Assembly: GCA_964030785.1 (NCBI GenBank)
Contig: OZ034967.1
Location: 51,489,533 to 51,553,532, forward strand
From: Siderastrea siderea
Taxonomy: Eukaryota > Cnidaria > Anthozoa > Scleractinia > Rhizangiidae
Length of the DNA stretch: 64,000 nucleotides
Direction of reading: 5' to 3'
In this document: positions 12,108-25,300 of the stretch, piece after piece
How the letters are laid out: every line of letters starts with the position of its first letter
Position numbering within the stretch: position 1 is the first letter of the stretch
Translations under genes and position numbers: made by a program
Notes under the pieces: generated by a model
Database searches by the model: none
The model's input: only the letters and a program-made list of their open reading frames with translations
What the model was told of the DNA's origin: nothing

Positions 12108-12750
12108 GAACTGTTTGCTCTAAGGTCGTGTCTATATTAGCTCCGTTTCGATACTTAGAGAATGACATCAAAACGTCTGTAGGAATATGGAGGCGAAAAT
12201 TGGTTTAGCGCCAAAATAATTTTCTGTTGTAGGTTTCAACATCTACGCGGTTAGTTAACTGAGCGCGTTGTTTTCAGGTCCCATGGGAAGTAACACCCAA
12301 AGCTCCGCTTCGCGCCAAAACGAAAGTCCAAAAAGCCCTGCCAAAAAAACCTCCTGTAGACTACTTGTACCCTGCAAGCCCCTTCAGGTTGAACTGAATC
12401 AGACAGCTTCAATATTATTGAGTGTTTTTAGCCAAATTGAATGCAGAGGAAAATTCCATTTAATTTGAAAAAAGAAGCAAAAAATGAAAAAACCGTTCAT
12501 TTAATCATCTAGTTCTAATTTAATAAACGAGATCCAGGCCTGTCTTTAGTGAGGTACCGACGCGAATTTCGGCAAATTTCTCGTAACTAGAGATGTTTCT
12601 ACTGTGACCTTTAAAAGACTTAACTGTTTGCTCTAAGGCCGTGTCTATATGAGGCTTTTTTCTTTTTAGCTGAAAATCAATAGGGACGAATCAATACGAA
12701 AGTCAGTTTTGGCGCTAAAATAATTTTCTGCTGGCGCTGTATTTATGCGT
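12108..12750 (+). repeat. Two copies of a dispersed repeat, ~512 bp apart
   Basis: AACTGTTTGCTCTAAGG followed by CGTGTCTATAT occurs near 12108 and 12618. Each copy is followed about 80 bases later by a version of GCGCYAAAATAATTTTCTG. These are diverged copies of one interspersed repeat in the upstream region of gene 1. Confidence 0.55.
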
Positions 12751-12899
12751 TGGTCCCCAGAGAATGTCGGGCTAAATTTAAGATCGCGGAGAATTGTATA
12801 TAATAATAGTCCAGTTTCGAGTTCACCAAGACCGCTGGACTGACTATTTGCGGCAGCAAATAAAGGAGAATCAGAAGAAAAGCTTTGTAAGGAAGGTCA

Positions 12900-13140
12900 G
12901 GCTAAAATCCGAAGCCTGGTCTCTGCCAAGACACTTCCCTCCACGGTGTTTCTCTCCACACAGGGGTGAAAATGGACACCGGAAACATAATGCTGGGGGA
13001 ATAACCCCGCAATGGACTAGAATCCCATCCAGGGAAGGGGGGTGGGGGGAGGAAAGAGGAGTAGCAACACTCTTAGTCGGCTTCTTGCTAAAGGAACTGG
13101 GTTAAGCTCCGACCAGGTGGGCTTCTTGTGGTTAGTGTCT
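12900..13140 (+). repeat. SINE/LINE-tail-like interspersed repeat
   Basis: The segment around 12995-13030 (GCAATGGACTAGAATCCCAT, CCAGGGAAGG) resembles a motif common in short retroelement tails of marine animals, from memory. The following GTAGCAACACTC and CTTGCTAAAGGAACTGGGTT fit a decayed retroelement. No poly-A tail or target duplication could be fixed. Confidence 0.35.
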
Positions 13141-13422
13141 GCCCATCCCATACCCCCATAAGATTAAAATGGAACAAAATGGATTCCTTGGTCTAACACT
13201 TGTTTGTAGTCCCCAAACAACTTTTGAATTCGGCTTCTTCTAAAACATCGCCAATAGAGTGAAAGACCAATACCGTAAGACGAAAACCACACTTGTGATG
13301 AAAGCTTCCTAATAAAAGATTCTTATTATAATAACTATTAATATTTTATGTTATTATTGTCATTATTCAGTATTATTAATATCTTTTTATCTTATTGTCA
13401 GAGACAAGCTCTTCGCGGGAAT

Positions 13423-16400
13423 ATGATATACCTGTGGCTGTGCGCGTTTGTTGTGCATTTAGCGCTCACCCGAGGTGAGTGGTAATTATGACAATGTACG
13501 AAAAAAGAAGTAAAGCAAAGGAGAATGTGCATGGGAATTTTGCTGATTGTTTTTTTTTATTTTTGTTTGCCAAAGCATTGCAACAATTATGACTACAATT
13601 AGTAGGGTGTGAGGCGGGATGATGGGGCAGGGGAATAAGCTTTCCTTCTTCCCGTATATTTAATACCGGTCCACGCCCTGGACGCAAGCCTTGCTGCACT
13701 TTTTCTTTGTTGGAAAGATTTACGCAATGTAACCAAAAATTTGCCCATTCCTTCCGCTTCTCATCCGTATTTTTTTCCGCCTCCTGTAGATTTCCCTCCC
13801 TCTGTACCGTGCTCCTCTTTATTACTTTCTCTTGTGCATGAAATTCTTCTGAAACTTCACGAGGAAGACATGACGAGAAGGAAAAAAATAGGATTATATT
13901 TTGTCGCCTTGTTGTACCAAATTACTGGTGCAGATCTTGAAATTGTTTCAAACGTCGAAAAGATGCAATCAACTTTTTTTTGTCATCTGTGCATTGCAGT
14001 GCACGAGTGTAGCTTAATAATAATTAGAAGAAAAACTGGACCATTTATTTTAGCTCTCCATTAACGCAAATAGGTCTTTTGTTTTTCACGATGGCTCTTA
14101 AAATAGGTTGATATGGCGGAGTCAGACGTGTCAACCCACTGCAACAAAGAATGATACAGAGTCACCCAAAATAACATGCTTTTAAATTCACAGTAACCAT
14201 GATACCTTAACCTTCAAAACGAATGTTTGCCCTAGCGAGCAGCAGACCAAGTTTTAAAGTGACTTTTAAGTTTGTATATCCAAATAGGTTCTGTTAGCTT
14301 CCCTTATCCACTTTTATCCATGCTATCTAACGCAAATGCAATATGTTTCTCTGTAAGTTGATGTTTGCTGACATACTGCTGAAACACTGGCTCTCATTTG
14401 AGTACGTGAAAATTTTTCACGTAGTTATTCATTGTAGTCAAAGAAGAAGAATTTATGTTGTTATTGTTTAAATTTCAGCTGCTTCCGACTGCGAGAATCC
14501 ACCACTGGATTTAAGCATTGTAATTGATCAGACAAAGAGTGTTGGAGCAGACAACTATGACACCATGATAGAATCAGTCCGCACTCTCATATCAAAGTAC
14601 CACGTAGGTCCTGACAAGACTCGCGTTTCAATAGTTACATATCATAACAAAGGGCAGGTTCGCGCGAGCTTTGACGACGCGAAATATCAAAGTCAGAAAG
14701 GACTTAATGATCTCCTGGATGAAATGAAAGCCAAAGACAAGCTGGGTAACCCCACACGCACTGACATAGCACTAGAGGTGGTTAATAAAGAAGTATTTAA
14801 CACAAAGAATGGAGACCGGCCAGATTCGCCCAATGTCATGATCGTGTTTACTGACGGTGCGACACACAAGAAGTCGAAGCCATACAGTCAAGTTCTCCCT
14901 CCACTCGTGGTAAGAGCTAGTTCTGATAAAATTTTACCACTATTACCTTCGTAATCGATAATGCTTTTTTGTATTCGAGTCGTATATAAGGTTATAATTA
15001 AGTAGCGGGGCGATGACTTGATGCTTCATGATAAGTGTGACCAAAAGATTAGATGATCGGTTGGCTCGAAGCCTGGTCTCTGCATCGTGGCATATTGTTT
15101 ACTTCCATAAGAAACTCTTCATCGTCGGTCTCCCCCTATCCAGGTTTATAGTACAACGCCAAATTCTGGCGTGCTCCCATTGGTCGGAATCGATCACGTG
15201 ACGCGAAAGTGTCTCTCCTCAGCGGGCGCCTATCAGCGCATAGTGCCCGTTTTGGCAATTTTCGCTCAAAAAAAATGTAGCGTTGTACAATAAAAACAAT
15301 AGAGTTCTTCTGTCTCAGGCCCTATGTGTGATAGCTTCCTTCGGAAATTTGAAGTTCAAACTTCATATAAGCCCTCGAACTACGTTCTCGGGCTAACATT
15401 TGTTGTGAACGTCAAATTTCCTCGGGCAACCCATTAGACGATAGTGAACTCTATTGTTTAATTAGAAATTGGTATCGTGAATTCATGTAAGACAACATTG
15501 AGTGTAATAATAGTTATTGAATTATTCAGACAACACCAGCGAGTAAAAAATCAGTATTAGTAATATCTTCTTGTGAAATAACTTTCCCCAGGATTAGTAC
15601 TTACCGAGAAATTGTTGCAAGGCAGAGGAAAAATGATTTTTTTTTCAGTAGACTGGGATCTAATCCAACAAATTAAATTAAAATGCCATTTCCTGCCTGG
15701 AGAGATACATAAAACAAAAATGCGGTGAAAGCAGTGACAAGCTTTATTTAGGTATTTTTGTTCTTGACATTTCGTTTCTATACTCAGGCTAAAGGTGTCC
15801 ATCGAATTGCCGTTGGAATTGGAAAGCAGATTAAGACAGAAGAACTTGAAACGATCGCTGGAAGTCCTGATCGCGTCGTAAATGCTGCGAGTTTTGATGC
15901 TCTAGAGAAAGAGCTGGACAAAATTCGTGAGGTTACATGCAGTAAGTATTTTTGTTTCGTTCACTGATTGTTTTTTCTTGTGATGTGCCACTATTTCATA
16001 TATATTAGGAGGAAGAGGAAATTATTGTTGATGGACAGTTGCTGTAGTTGTTACCCGAATGGAAATTCCAGTATTGTTAATCAATGTGACTGATTAAAGC
16101 ACGCTTAATCCGTATTCTGAGTATTTATGACCAATTACAGATCACAGGAGACGAAAATACAAAACTAACACAATCATTTCAAACGAAGTCCGTTCTAGTA
16201 TTTACAACAGAGCTGGAAGACAATTGCGCAAACGCCCTCAGCGGCGGGTAGCAAAGAGAGGGGGTTGCATTCGCAGGCTTGTGGTGACTGCGTATCCTCT
16301 GTTAACATAATTGCTTTTGGTTATATTCAGGTATCGATGGAGGATACACTGCGTGGAGTAAGTGGTCTGCATGTTCTGCAACATGCGGTGGTGGTGTCCG

Positions 16401-19400
16401 CTGGCATTCTAGAACTTGTACCAATCCATCACCAAAAGGAAAAGGAAAAACGTGCAAGGAACAGAACCTTGGACCTGCCAAAGAGTCCCAGGCGTGCAAT
16501 ACTCAGAAATGCGGTGAGTTTCTTGTGATGAACTGTTGTGGAAATTTTTAAAAGTGGTATTTTAAGCCCCCAGGAAAGGGGACTTTCATATGAAAGTGAC
16601 CGAGGTGCTAAATGTGTGGCTTGCAACTGATCTGATAGATCTAAAAAGGTCGTTGTTATAATGATCCTGGTACCCAAAAGGGGTAAAACCCGGAAAACAA
16701 AAGGAAAAGTCAATTTTCGTTTCAGAATCGGCACCTTTTGGGAAAAAGTACAAATTTCGTTGCAGTGTTGCCACATTCGTCGAGAGTGCAACTCAGTGAA
16801 GATTTTTTTCTGGAGCTTTCTTTTTATAGTAACTGGTTTTAAGTTGTCTCCTAACCGCAAAAATCGCTTAGTAGTACAGCGTGAGAAGAGCGCAAAAATT
16901 TTCAAACGAATGGTACATAGCAAAGTACTGCTCATTTTATTTCATCTGAGTGGACACACTTCATGATAAGACTTCACCCATAAACTTAAACGTCAGAAGC
17001 ACCTTGTACAGCATAATAGACAGTGCTAAAGGAAAGTATTTTTCAGTAACTCTCATTTATAAGAATGAGTTACACTTTAGGATTTTACCCAAAGGTAAAA
17101 AAAGTAAGAACTACCTTGTTCAGTGATTATATAGACAGTGTTACAGGAAAGCACTGCAAAGTAGCTTTCACTACTTAAACTAAAACCACTCTACACTGAC
17201 GAATCAGTCACTCAGGAGTGCCAGTGCGAAGTTTCATGTTCAATTTTCTTCATAGGTACCGATGGGGGATATTCCTCATGGAGCAAGTGGTCTGATTGTT
17301 CAGTTACATGTGGGGGAGGTGTCACGTGGAGAACCAGAGCATGCGTGAATCCAAAACCGAGCGGTGATGGAAAGACGTGCAAGGAACAGAACCTTGGACC
17401 TGACAAGCAATCGAAAACATGCAATCCTCAGAAATGCGGTAACACAGCTATTAATGACTCTTATTGGCCTTTATAAAATCGTTAGTCTCTTTCAAATATA
17501 AATTTCAGATGATGGTGAAATTGATAATCGAGACAGTTTTACATAGATGCTGCTTGAAATATATTGATTTCTCTCAAAAGCCTTGGTTGCGCGATATCAG
17601 TGATAGTAATTTTTCTCTCATATAACAGTTTTCCGAGTGCTCCATTCATCTCACTGGTTAATAAGAAATTTTTATTTATCATTTATTTATTTATTTGATT
17701 TTTGTCATCTTATTTTTCACTTTCCAATCATTGAAACTCCCCACCATTCCACTTTTTTAGCGGGATCATTATTTTGAGGTCTCGGTATCATTCGCGACGC
17801 TTTACAGGACCTTTTCACTTCGTAAAGCGCACATTTATTTCAGCCCAGCTCATCAAAAATCGACATTTCCCACAGGAACCCCATACTACGAAGCCGTTAG
17901 CTACTGAACATTAAAAGTACTATAGGATAAAAATCAGCTTTGGTTGTAGTAGTAAAAAAGTACAAACAGATGATAAGGATTCAATTTTTGCGTAAAGGAG
18001 TTAACTCCATTACATGAACATACCATTCATTGTTCATTGTAGCTTCATCGGCAAAGATGTTGCTCATTTTATTCGTTCCTTGTTCATTGGTCTGTTTCGT
18101 CACGGGACGTGCTATACGCTGTCCAAGATGTAAAATTGGCAAGTTCGATCATTCTTTCGCAAACCCTGGCAAAGATTTTCATGGCTCTGCTTCCGTTGCT
18201 GTGCGAGCGCTCATGATTACGATGATATTTCTCACTTGTCGGACTCCACAAGCTCCTTCGTACCTCCCAACTCCATTGAACAAACACCGACCTCTCGCGG
18301 AGGAGCGGCCCAGGCGCTCTCTCAAGACGTTCAACTTAACAAGTCGAAAAACGAAAATTCACGGGCCTTGGTAGAATAAACAAAGTCTTCCCCTACAACC
18401 GAAATACCCCATGACTCTGGCGTTCCTTCACAGGATACTTCGTCTGAATTGAGTGATGCGAAGGTCCTTGTCCTTGTGATCCAAGTTGATCGTCGTGTTT
18501 TTAAGATCGATTTACTAACAGTGGTATCCTGTAGGAGTTGGGGGGGGGGGGGGGAGGGGAGGAGGAAGATTGTCACTCGGTTCATGATACAGACACTGGG
18601 TGGCCTGTAGCCCGAGTTTGACATTCAGTAAGAGTTTCCTGAATTGGCCAGGCCCGAGTAGTTTGTTCAGCTATACGTATCGGTAACCTACATCCAACAC
18701 TTGGAAAGCTTTTACGGAGATATATAATTTTGAAAAGGAGGAACTTATAACTGCAAAACCAGTCTCAGTTAAATTATAAATGTTGGTTTGGTTGGTAGTG
18801 TTGGCTCTTCAGGACGTATTTGTGTAGCAGAAATCACTTCTTTTATACTGCCTAAGGATGGTTCCAAAATAAGTGTGAAGAAAGGCTTTTACGGTAATTT
18901 TGCCGAACACCGCAATAAAAAATAAATAAACTGCAATAGCTGTCGGGAAATAGTTTCTCCGAGCAGTTTTCCAGTTATTTTTATTTCCTTTAAAAAATTC
19001 GTTCTACGCGGTACATATGCCTCTGGATAGCGTCTTAGCTCTGCTGTGTCTCTTTTCAGGGTTCTTATTTCCCGTTTTCCTTTGTGATACTTGTAAGTTA
19101 CTGGTGAAAATGAAGGCCATGATTATATCTTTTCTGGTAGCTTGGTACCTAACCTGCTGCCTTGTACAACACGATAAACAGTGCTACAGAAAAGTACTGC
19201 ACAGTAGCTTTCATTACTTAAACTTAAACCACCCTACACTGAATCAAGAGGGCCAGTGCTAAGATTTATTTTCAAATTTTTTTCACAGGTACGGATGGGG
19301 GATATTCCTCGTGGAGCAAGTGGTCTGATTGTTCAGTGACTTGTGGGGGAGGAGTCACTTGGAGATTCAGAGCATGCGTGAATCCAAAACCAAGCGGCGA

Positions 19401-22209
19401 TGGAAAAACGTGCAAGGAACAGAACCTTGGACCTGACAAGCAATCGAAAACGTGCAATCCTCAGAAATGCGGTAACACAGCCATTAATGTCTTCTTATAG
19501 GCCTTTACACAATCGTTAGTCTTTTAATATAAATTTCAATTAATGATAACGATTCTGATAAAAGACGCCCTTCTTAATAACAAATCAATTTCCGTAAGAA
19601 GGCAGTGGTTGGTATGAAGTTTCACTTTCACATTCCTACTTTGCGCGATGGGATTGATAATTTTTGCTCATATAACGATTTTAAAGTACTTTATTTAGTA
19701 TAGGCGACGACCTCTTCACTGGGCTTGTACCAGCATAAGCCATAGACTATTTTCGCAGCGCACACATGTATCGTTTAGTCAAGCTCACTGAAAAGCGACG
19801 TTTCTCAAAGGCACCCCATACTACTGAAAATCGTAAGCTACTGACAGTTAAAGTACTTTACAACAAAATCAATTGTGGTTGTACTAGGCAATGGAGCGAG
19901 TGCAAAAAAGTGCACTCGTCCCAATTTTCGTGCGGCCAAAAAGCGAAAAATGCTTTGAACGGGCGAAAAAAACTTGCGGAAACGCTTGCTACGCAGACTA
20001 TCGATTAATTTGTTAACAAACGTTCAGTTTCATCATTGGAAAGATCAAAGAAAGTGGGTCACCCAAGCTGGTGGTCCATATACTTTGGGAATCCTTCCAA
20101 ACCTGAACTTCATGTTTTAGCGATCCCACCGGTTTGTTATAACTGGTTTTGGTTTGCCTGTTTGTTTTAATCCAGGTGTGGATGGCAACTGGTCTCCCTG
20201 GAGTAATCCTGGTCCTTGTGACAAGACTTGTGGTGGTGGCGTGCGAGTGAGGAAACGAACCTGTACCAATCCACCACCTTCTGGCAACGGCAAGAAATGC
20301 CCTGGACCGAGTACTAAAACGGAGAGCTGCAACACACAGAATTGTAGGTCGCATATTATTGATTTTTTTTTCGCCTGGATACCTTATTAGAGGAAATTAA
20401 CGCTCCATGAAATGAACTCGAATTGTAAAAATTCGTGTTAAGTAAATTTAAGTCGCGTTAATTTTTGTGAGCGTTAATTTCCGCGTTGTTAATTTAGTGG
20501 AGCGTTATTTTCCGTGACCTTAATTTCCATCGTTTTAATCCCAAATGCTGGATACAGTCCAGACATTCTTGACACCCACAAAACAATATCTTTCCTACAT
20601 TTAGGCAGAATTTAACGCACATTGTCTGAAATTTAACGCACATTGTTTATAAAGAAATTGCTTCACACACATGTAGACCTGTTTAGTTCCTGATTTTTAT
20701 ATTCAGTTGGAAATAAATTTGTTCCAGTTGAGACCCTGAAGTGTTTCTTTGTGTTAATCGCGTTAATCTTCCTCATTTTGAAATTGTACCTCCTCTTTCG
20801 TGTTAATTTCCTTTTTTGGGAAGTAATTTTCCCCTTCAATTCCCGTTAATTTAAGTGTTCCTATGATAAGATAAATAAATATATAAATCAAAGGATACTT
20901 AAACAGAGTAAAATGTAAATAAAAAGATGACATAACGCGAAGGTGGAAAACAACCGGAGAGCTGGGAGAACCAATCTATTCAATCTATTTGATTAACTCT
21001 TTCAACCATCAGGTTTAAATGGGTTGCAACTTGAAAAAATTGCGCAAATATGTTCAAGTTGTTCACTCTGGCTTTTGGAGACTAATCACTAAAAACTTGT
21101 TAAGGTTTGTTCTTTCTTTGAAAAAATCCCTTAAAATCGTATGCTTTGTGCTCTATAGGGGCATTTAGTGTACGATTAAAGCTGTTTAGTTGTATTTCTA
21201 GTGCAGTTTTTTATAGCAAAACATAGAATTCCTCAATAACGTAGCCTCTATAAAACCATTCGGATCAAACGGCTCCATTGTTACGTTGACGGATAAAATT
21301 TTATCATTTTGACGCTTGACACTTAATCATCCGTTAAAAGTTTTCCGTAACCTCGAAAACAGTTGACGGCTAAAATTTTAATCACTTTTTACAGAGTGAA
21401 TACTCACTCAATTTAGACTCTACTTTCAGCTGAAGAAGCCACTTGGTTTAGAACAAAATTAACCTTCATGTTAACTTCTGTTCTCCCCTCAGGCCCTCCT
21501 CCACCACCTCGTCCGTGCAAAGAACATTTAGATGTTGGAGTAATCCTGGACTCCTCGAACAGCATCAAACCATTTGATTATCAAAAGGCGCTCAATTTCT
21601 TACAAAGCCTTGCTCAAAGACTGCAAATATCAGAACCCGGTTCACACATGGCAATACTTTTGTACAGTTGGGAGGCACACACTGTTTACAGGTTGGCAGC
21701 TAGACATAAATCAACATTACCTGACAAAGAGAAATGTCAGTCACTTACAATGGAAAATGTATTGCGATTTTCAATCGGTTGTTGAAAGTAAATCGCGTTT
21801 GCTTTGATCACAGAGTTGGTTGAAAGATCCGGCACCACGTTAGTATCCCATAAGAAGCAAAATCAAACCCATTGAAAAGACAACGTTTGGACATAAAACA
21901 TGTCTTATAAAATTTATTTTCCACTTCAATTTTAGGTTCACAGACCCACAAAATATCAACGCTCTGAAAAATAAAATAAGGAGCTTACCTCACATTCAGG
22001 GTGGAACACGGACTGACAGAGCGTTGGAGCTTGCAGGACAGGATTTCTTTGGCTGGGCGGAGACTGGAGACAGACCGGATGTGCCTAACGTGTTGCTCGT
22101 GCTGACAGACGGAGACACAAATGAAGGAAGCAGGCCATTTTCTCAAGTGCTGCCCCCATTGGAGGTGTTTACAGTTGCAATTTTCAGCTAATCCAAGGCA
22201 CCAATGCCC

Positions 22210-22292
<83 letters not shown>

Positions 22293-22317
22293 CTCAATCA
22301 ATCAATCAATCAATCAG

Positions 22318-22356
<39 letters not shown>

Positions 22357-25300
22357 GTCAATCAATCAATCCGGCAGTTATTTTCCAAGTCAGTTGGTCT
22401 GTTAATGTTTTAGTCGATCAATAAATCGATTTGTTAAGCATGTGAAGCAATTAATTATTCAGTATTAGAATAGTACTTTTAAAATCAGTGACTTTTTATG
22501 CATACTAATAAAGAAAGTGTACCAATAAGTTTATAAAGAAAATATGCTTATACATCATTATTTGAATTTGTAAGGCTGCTGGAGTAAGGCGAATTGCAGT
22601 GGGCATTGGAAATGAGATCCACAGAGACGAGCTCGTCGAAATTGCTGGCAACTACGAGGATGTTATACAAGTGCATTCATACGGTGACTTAATCAGCAAA
22701 CTAGAGAACATCATGAAATTGGCTTGCGAGAACCAGTACCCAGGTAAGTGAATGAAACAAATATCATCGAAATTATAGACAAATGATCATTTCCAATAAT
22801 AACTATAAGTAACTGTGTTTTAATGCAACTTATAGTTTGGAACTTAGGTTAGCCAAAATTGTGGCTAACTTTCGACATCATAAAAGATAAACGTTCACCC
22901 GATAGAATGAAAATGGGAGTGACTTTAAGGGGAAAACTATGAATGAATGAATGAATGAATGAATGAACGAACGAACGAACGAACGAATGCATGCATGCAA
23001 GCATGCATCCAGCATGCATGCATGCACGCATGCATGAATGAATGAATGAATGAATGAATGAATGAATGAATGAATGAATGAATGAATGAATGAATGAATG
23101 AATAAAGAAAGAACGAATGAATGAAAACCCTTCGTCCTGTGAAGGTGAATAAACTCTTTTGTTAATATGGCAGTGCCGTTGCAATGCTTCCCTTCTGTCT
23201 TTTAATTTTTTCTAAAACGTTCTTGTTTGTGCTCAAATTTATTTGCTGGACACCTTCTTAATTGAGGTGCGCCTGCTGTTGCATACCAAGTACAAAATGT
23301 CACGAAAGTAACTTTTCTTTCATTAGCTTTCTGATATTGTCATCTCAACTAATGTAACGATAAAGCCTAATTCTATAAGCCTTAAGGTTTCTCTTAAGGC
23401 TTTTGTGTTTCTGTTTGAATTGCAAAGTTTGTGTTGTGTGGTGAATTAACCTGAAACTTGAAACTTTTAACTTCGGAGCTCTTGGCAGTAAAATATGGTA
23501 AAAAACAACGTTAGTGGTAAGGGTTTTTGAAATTACTTTACTGTAGGATCCTGCGGTCCTTGGGGATCTTATGGAAGCTGCAGCAAGAGCTGTGGATCCG
23601 GTTTCAATGTTCGCAGGAGAAGCTGCCCTGGAAACAGTCTACACTTAAAACAACAGAAAACCACCTGCAACACCAACCTGTGTCCAGGACAAGGTATCGA
23701 GTATATTGGTTGTATTTCATTGTGTTAAAAAAAGCAGCAAATATTTCTTCAAAAAAATGTTCTTTGAGCTGAAAATGTTTGCGGTCATTTGACCTCTGGA
23801 AAGGAATTGCTTTTAAATACCTCAATCTGGGGCTCTCAGTATGAGTGAAATCAGCTCGAGTGATCTGAGTGGCGAAAGTAATATTGTGTTTGCTTTGGTT
23901 TTGCTTTACTGCCTTCCCTAACTGGCTAAGGGCCGATTTAGACTGTACGACTTTTGCTTGCGACTGTCGTATGCGACTTTTGTAGCGCGCGCTGCTCGTG
24001 TCGAGCAAAGATCGTATACAACTAGTCATTCCAACATTTTGATTATGGCTATGACTGTCGTAGGGTTTTAAAACACGTTTCAAAATCCTACGACAGTTTT
24101 CGTGTTGTGTGCAACTGTCGTAAAGATGTAATACGTCCGATTTAAGGCTAATTTACACGCTGCGATTGGTCGGGCCGATTTGTCGGCCACGACAAATCGG
24201 GGAGCGAATCGGCGTGTGTGAATGGCGAACCGAAGCCCGCGCGACTCCAATCCGACAAGTCGGCCGATTCAGAAAAATCTGTGACCTCTTCACAGATTTT
24301 CGCGTGACGGGCCCGATTTTAAGAACGAAAACACAACCTGCAAAAGAATTGGCGTAAAACAAATTATATCTGCGGTATTTTAGCTGAAAACAAACTAACT
24401 ATCTACCACCTACCATTTTGTTTTCCAGAAAGTTTTATAAAAAAAGTTTTGACTATAAAAAATGTATGTGCAGTGCTGGCACTGTACATAAACCGATTCG
24501 CTTCCCGATTTATCGCGGCCGACAAATCGGGCCGACAAATCGCAGCGTGTAAATTAGCCTTTAGACGACACGATTCGTGTTGTAGACATGACGTGAGCAA
24601 GTCGCAAACTTCAGTCGTAAGGAAAAATCGTTCCATCTAAATCGGCCCTAAGAAAGCTCGCGCCACTTAATTGACCAATCAGACGTAGGGAAGCTTGTAA
24701 ACAAGTAAATAGTAACTAAGTATTTTTATATCTTATTTACATTTTTATTTTGTATCTATTTTTTATATAGTTGATGTGATGTCTTAAACGATGTTATCAA
24801 CTTAATAAATGTAGATGTAGATGTAGACGTAACCCCAGTCGTGACTTGATCGCATGCGTTTTCTCGCGATTAATGCTAGTTAGTTGTACTTTCTGCGATT
24901 TCTGATTGGTTCATTTTGTGTTTTGTTCCTGTTGTGGTTGGCTAGAGTAATTACTTTGGTTTTGGTTTTATGACACTCATTTGAAAACCGCTCGAACTTA
25001 TTATTAATTGGTCTGTGCACATATGTTATGCTATACCTGCCCTTCCTAGAAACTTTTTTTAATGACTGTAGTATAATTATTCCGCATTTTCTAACGTATG
25101 TGCAGAGCCTTGCCAAGACAGCCAATTAAACTGTCCATCCCTGGCGGCCGCCGGGCAGTGCTGGAAGCAAGCCACTGGACCAAACTTTCACAAGACCTAC
25201 ACACTGTGGAACCGATGCAAGAAAAGCTGTCGCAGATGTGACGGTAATTAGCCATGAATTTACTAAACTAGCTATAAGCTAACTAACCCAGAAATTGCAA

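Noticed and set aside
16429..16935. 168-codon minus-strand frame overlapping TSP1 exon 4 of gene 1
   Set aside because: Its C-terminal part is antisense to the exon and the rest has no family resemblance; judged a shadow extending into a repeat.
18030..18374. 114-codon frame with a signal-peptide-like start inside a gene 1 intron
   Set aside because: The hydrophobic start near 18057 is suggestive, but the rest is low-complexity, no domain is recognisable, and it lies in the duplicated intron region.
22121..22413. Open frames with long Gln/Ser/Ile/Asn repeats
   Set aside because: They are translations of the intronic (CAAT)n microsatellite; the real exons of gene 1 lie on either side in another frame.
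22211..23124. Evenly spaced repeats that might suggest a CRISPR array
   Set aside because: They are tetranucleotide microsatellites without unique spacers, and the genome is eukaryotic.
22849..23184. Minus-strand His/Ser/Phe/Ile repeat frame
   Set aside because: Translation of the (GAAT)n microsatellite.
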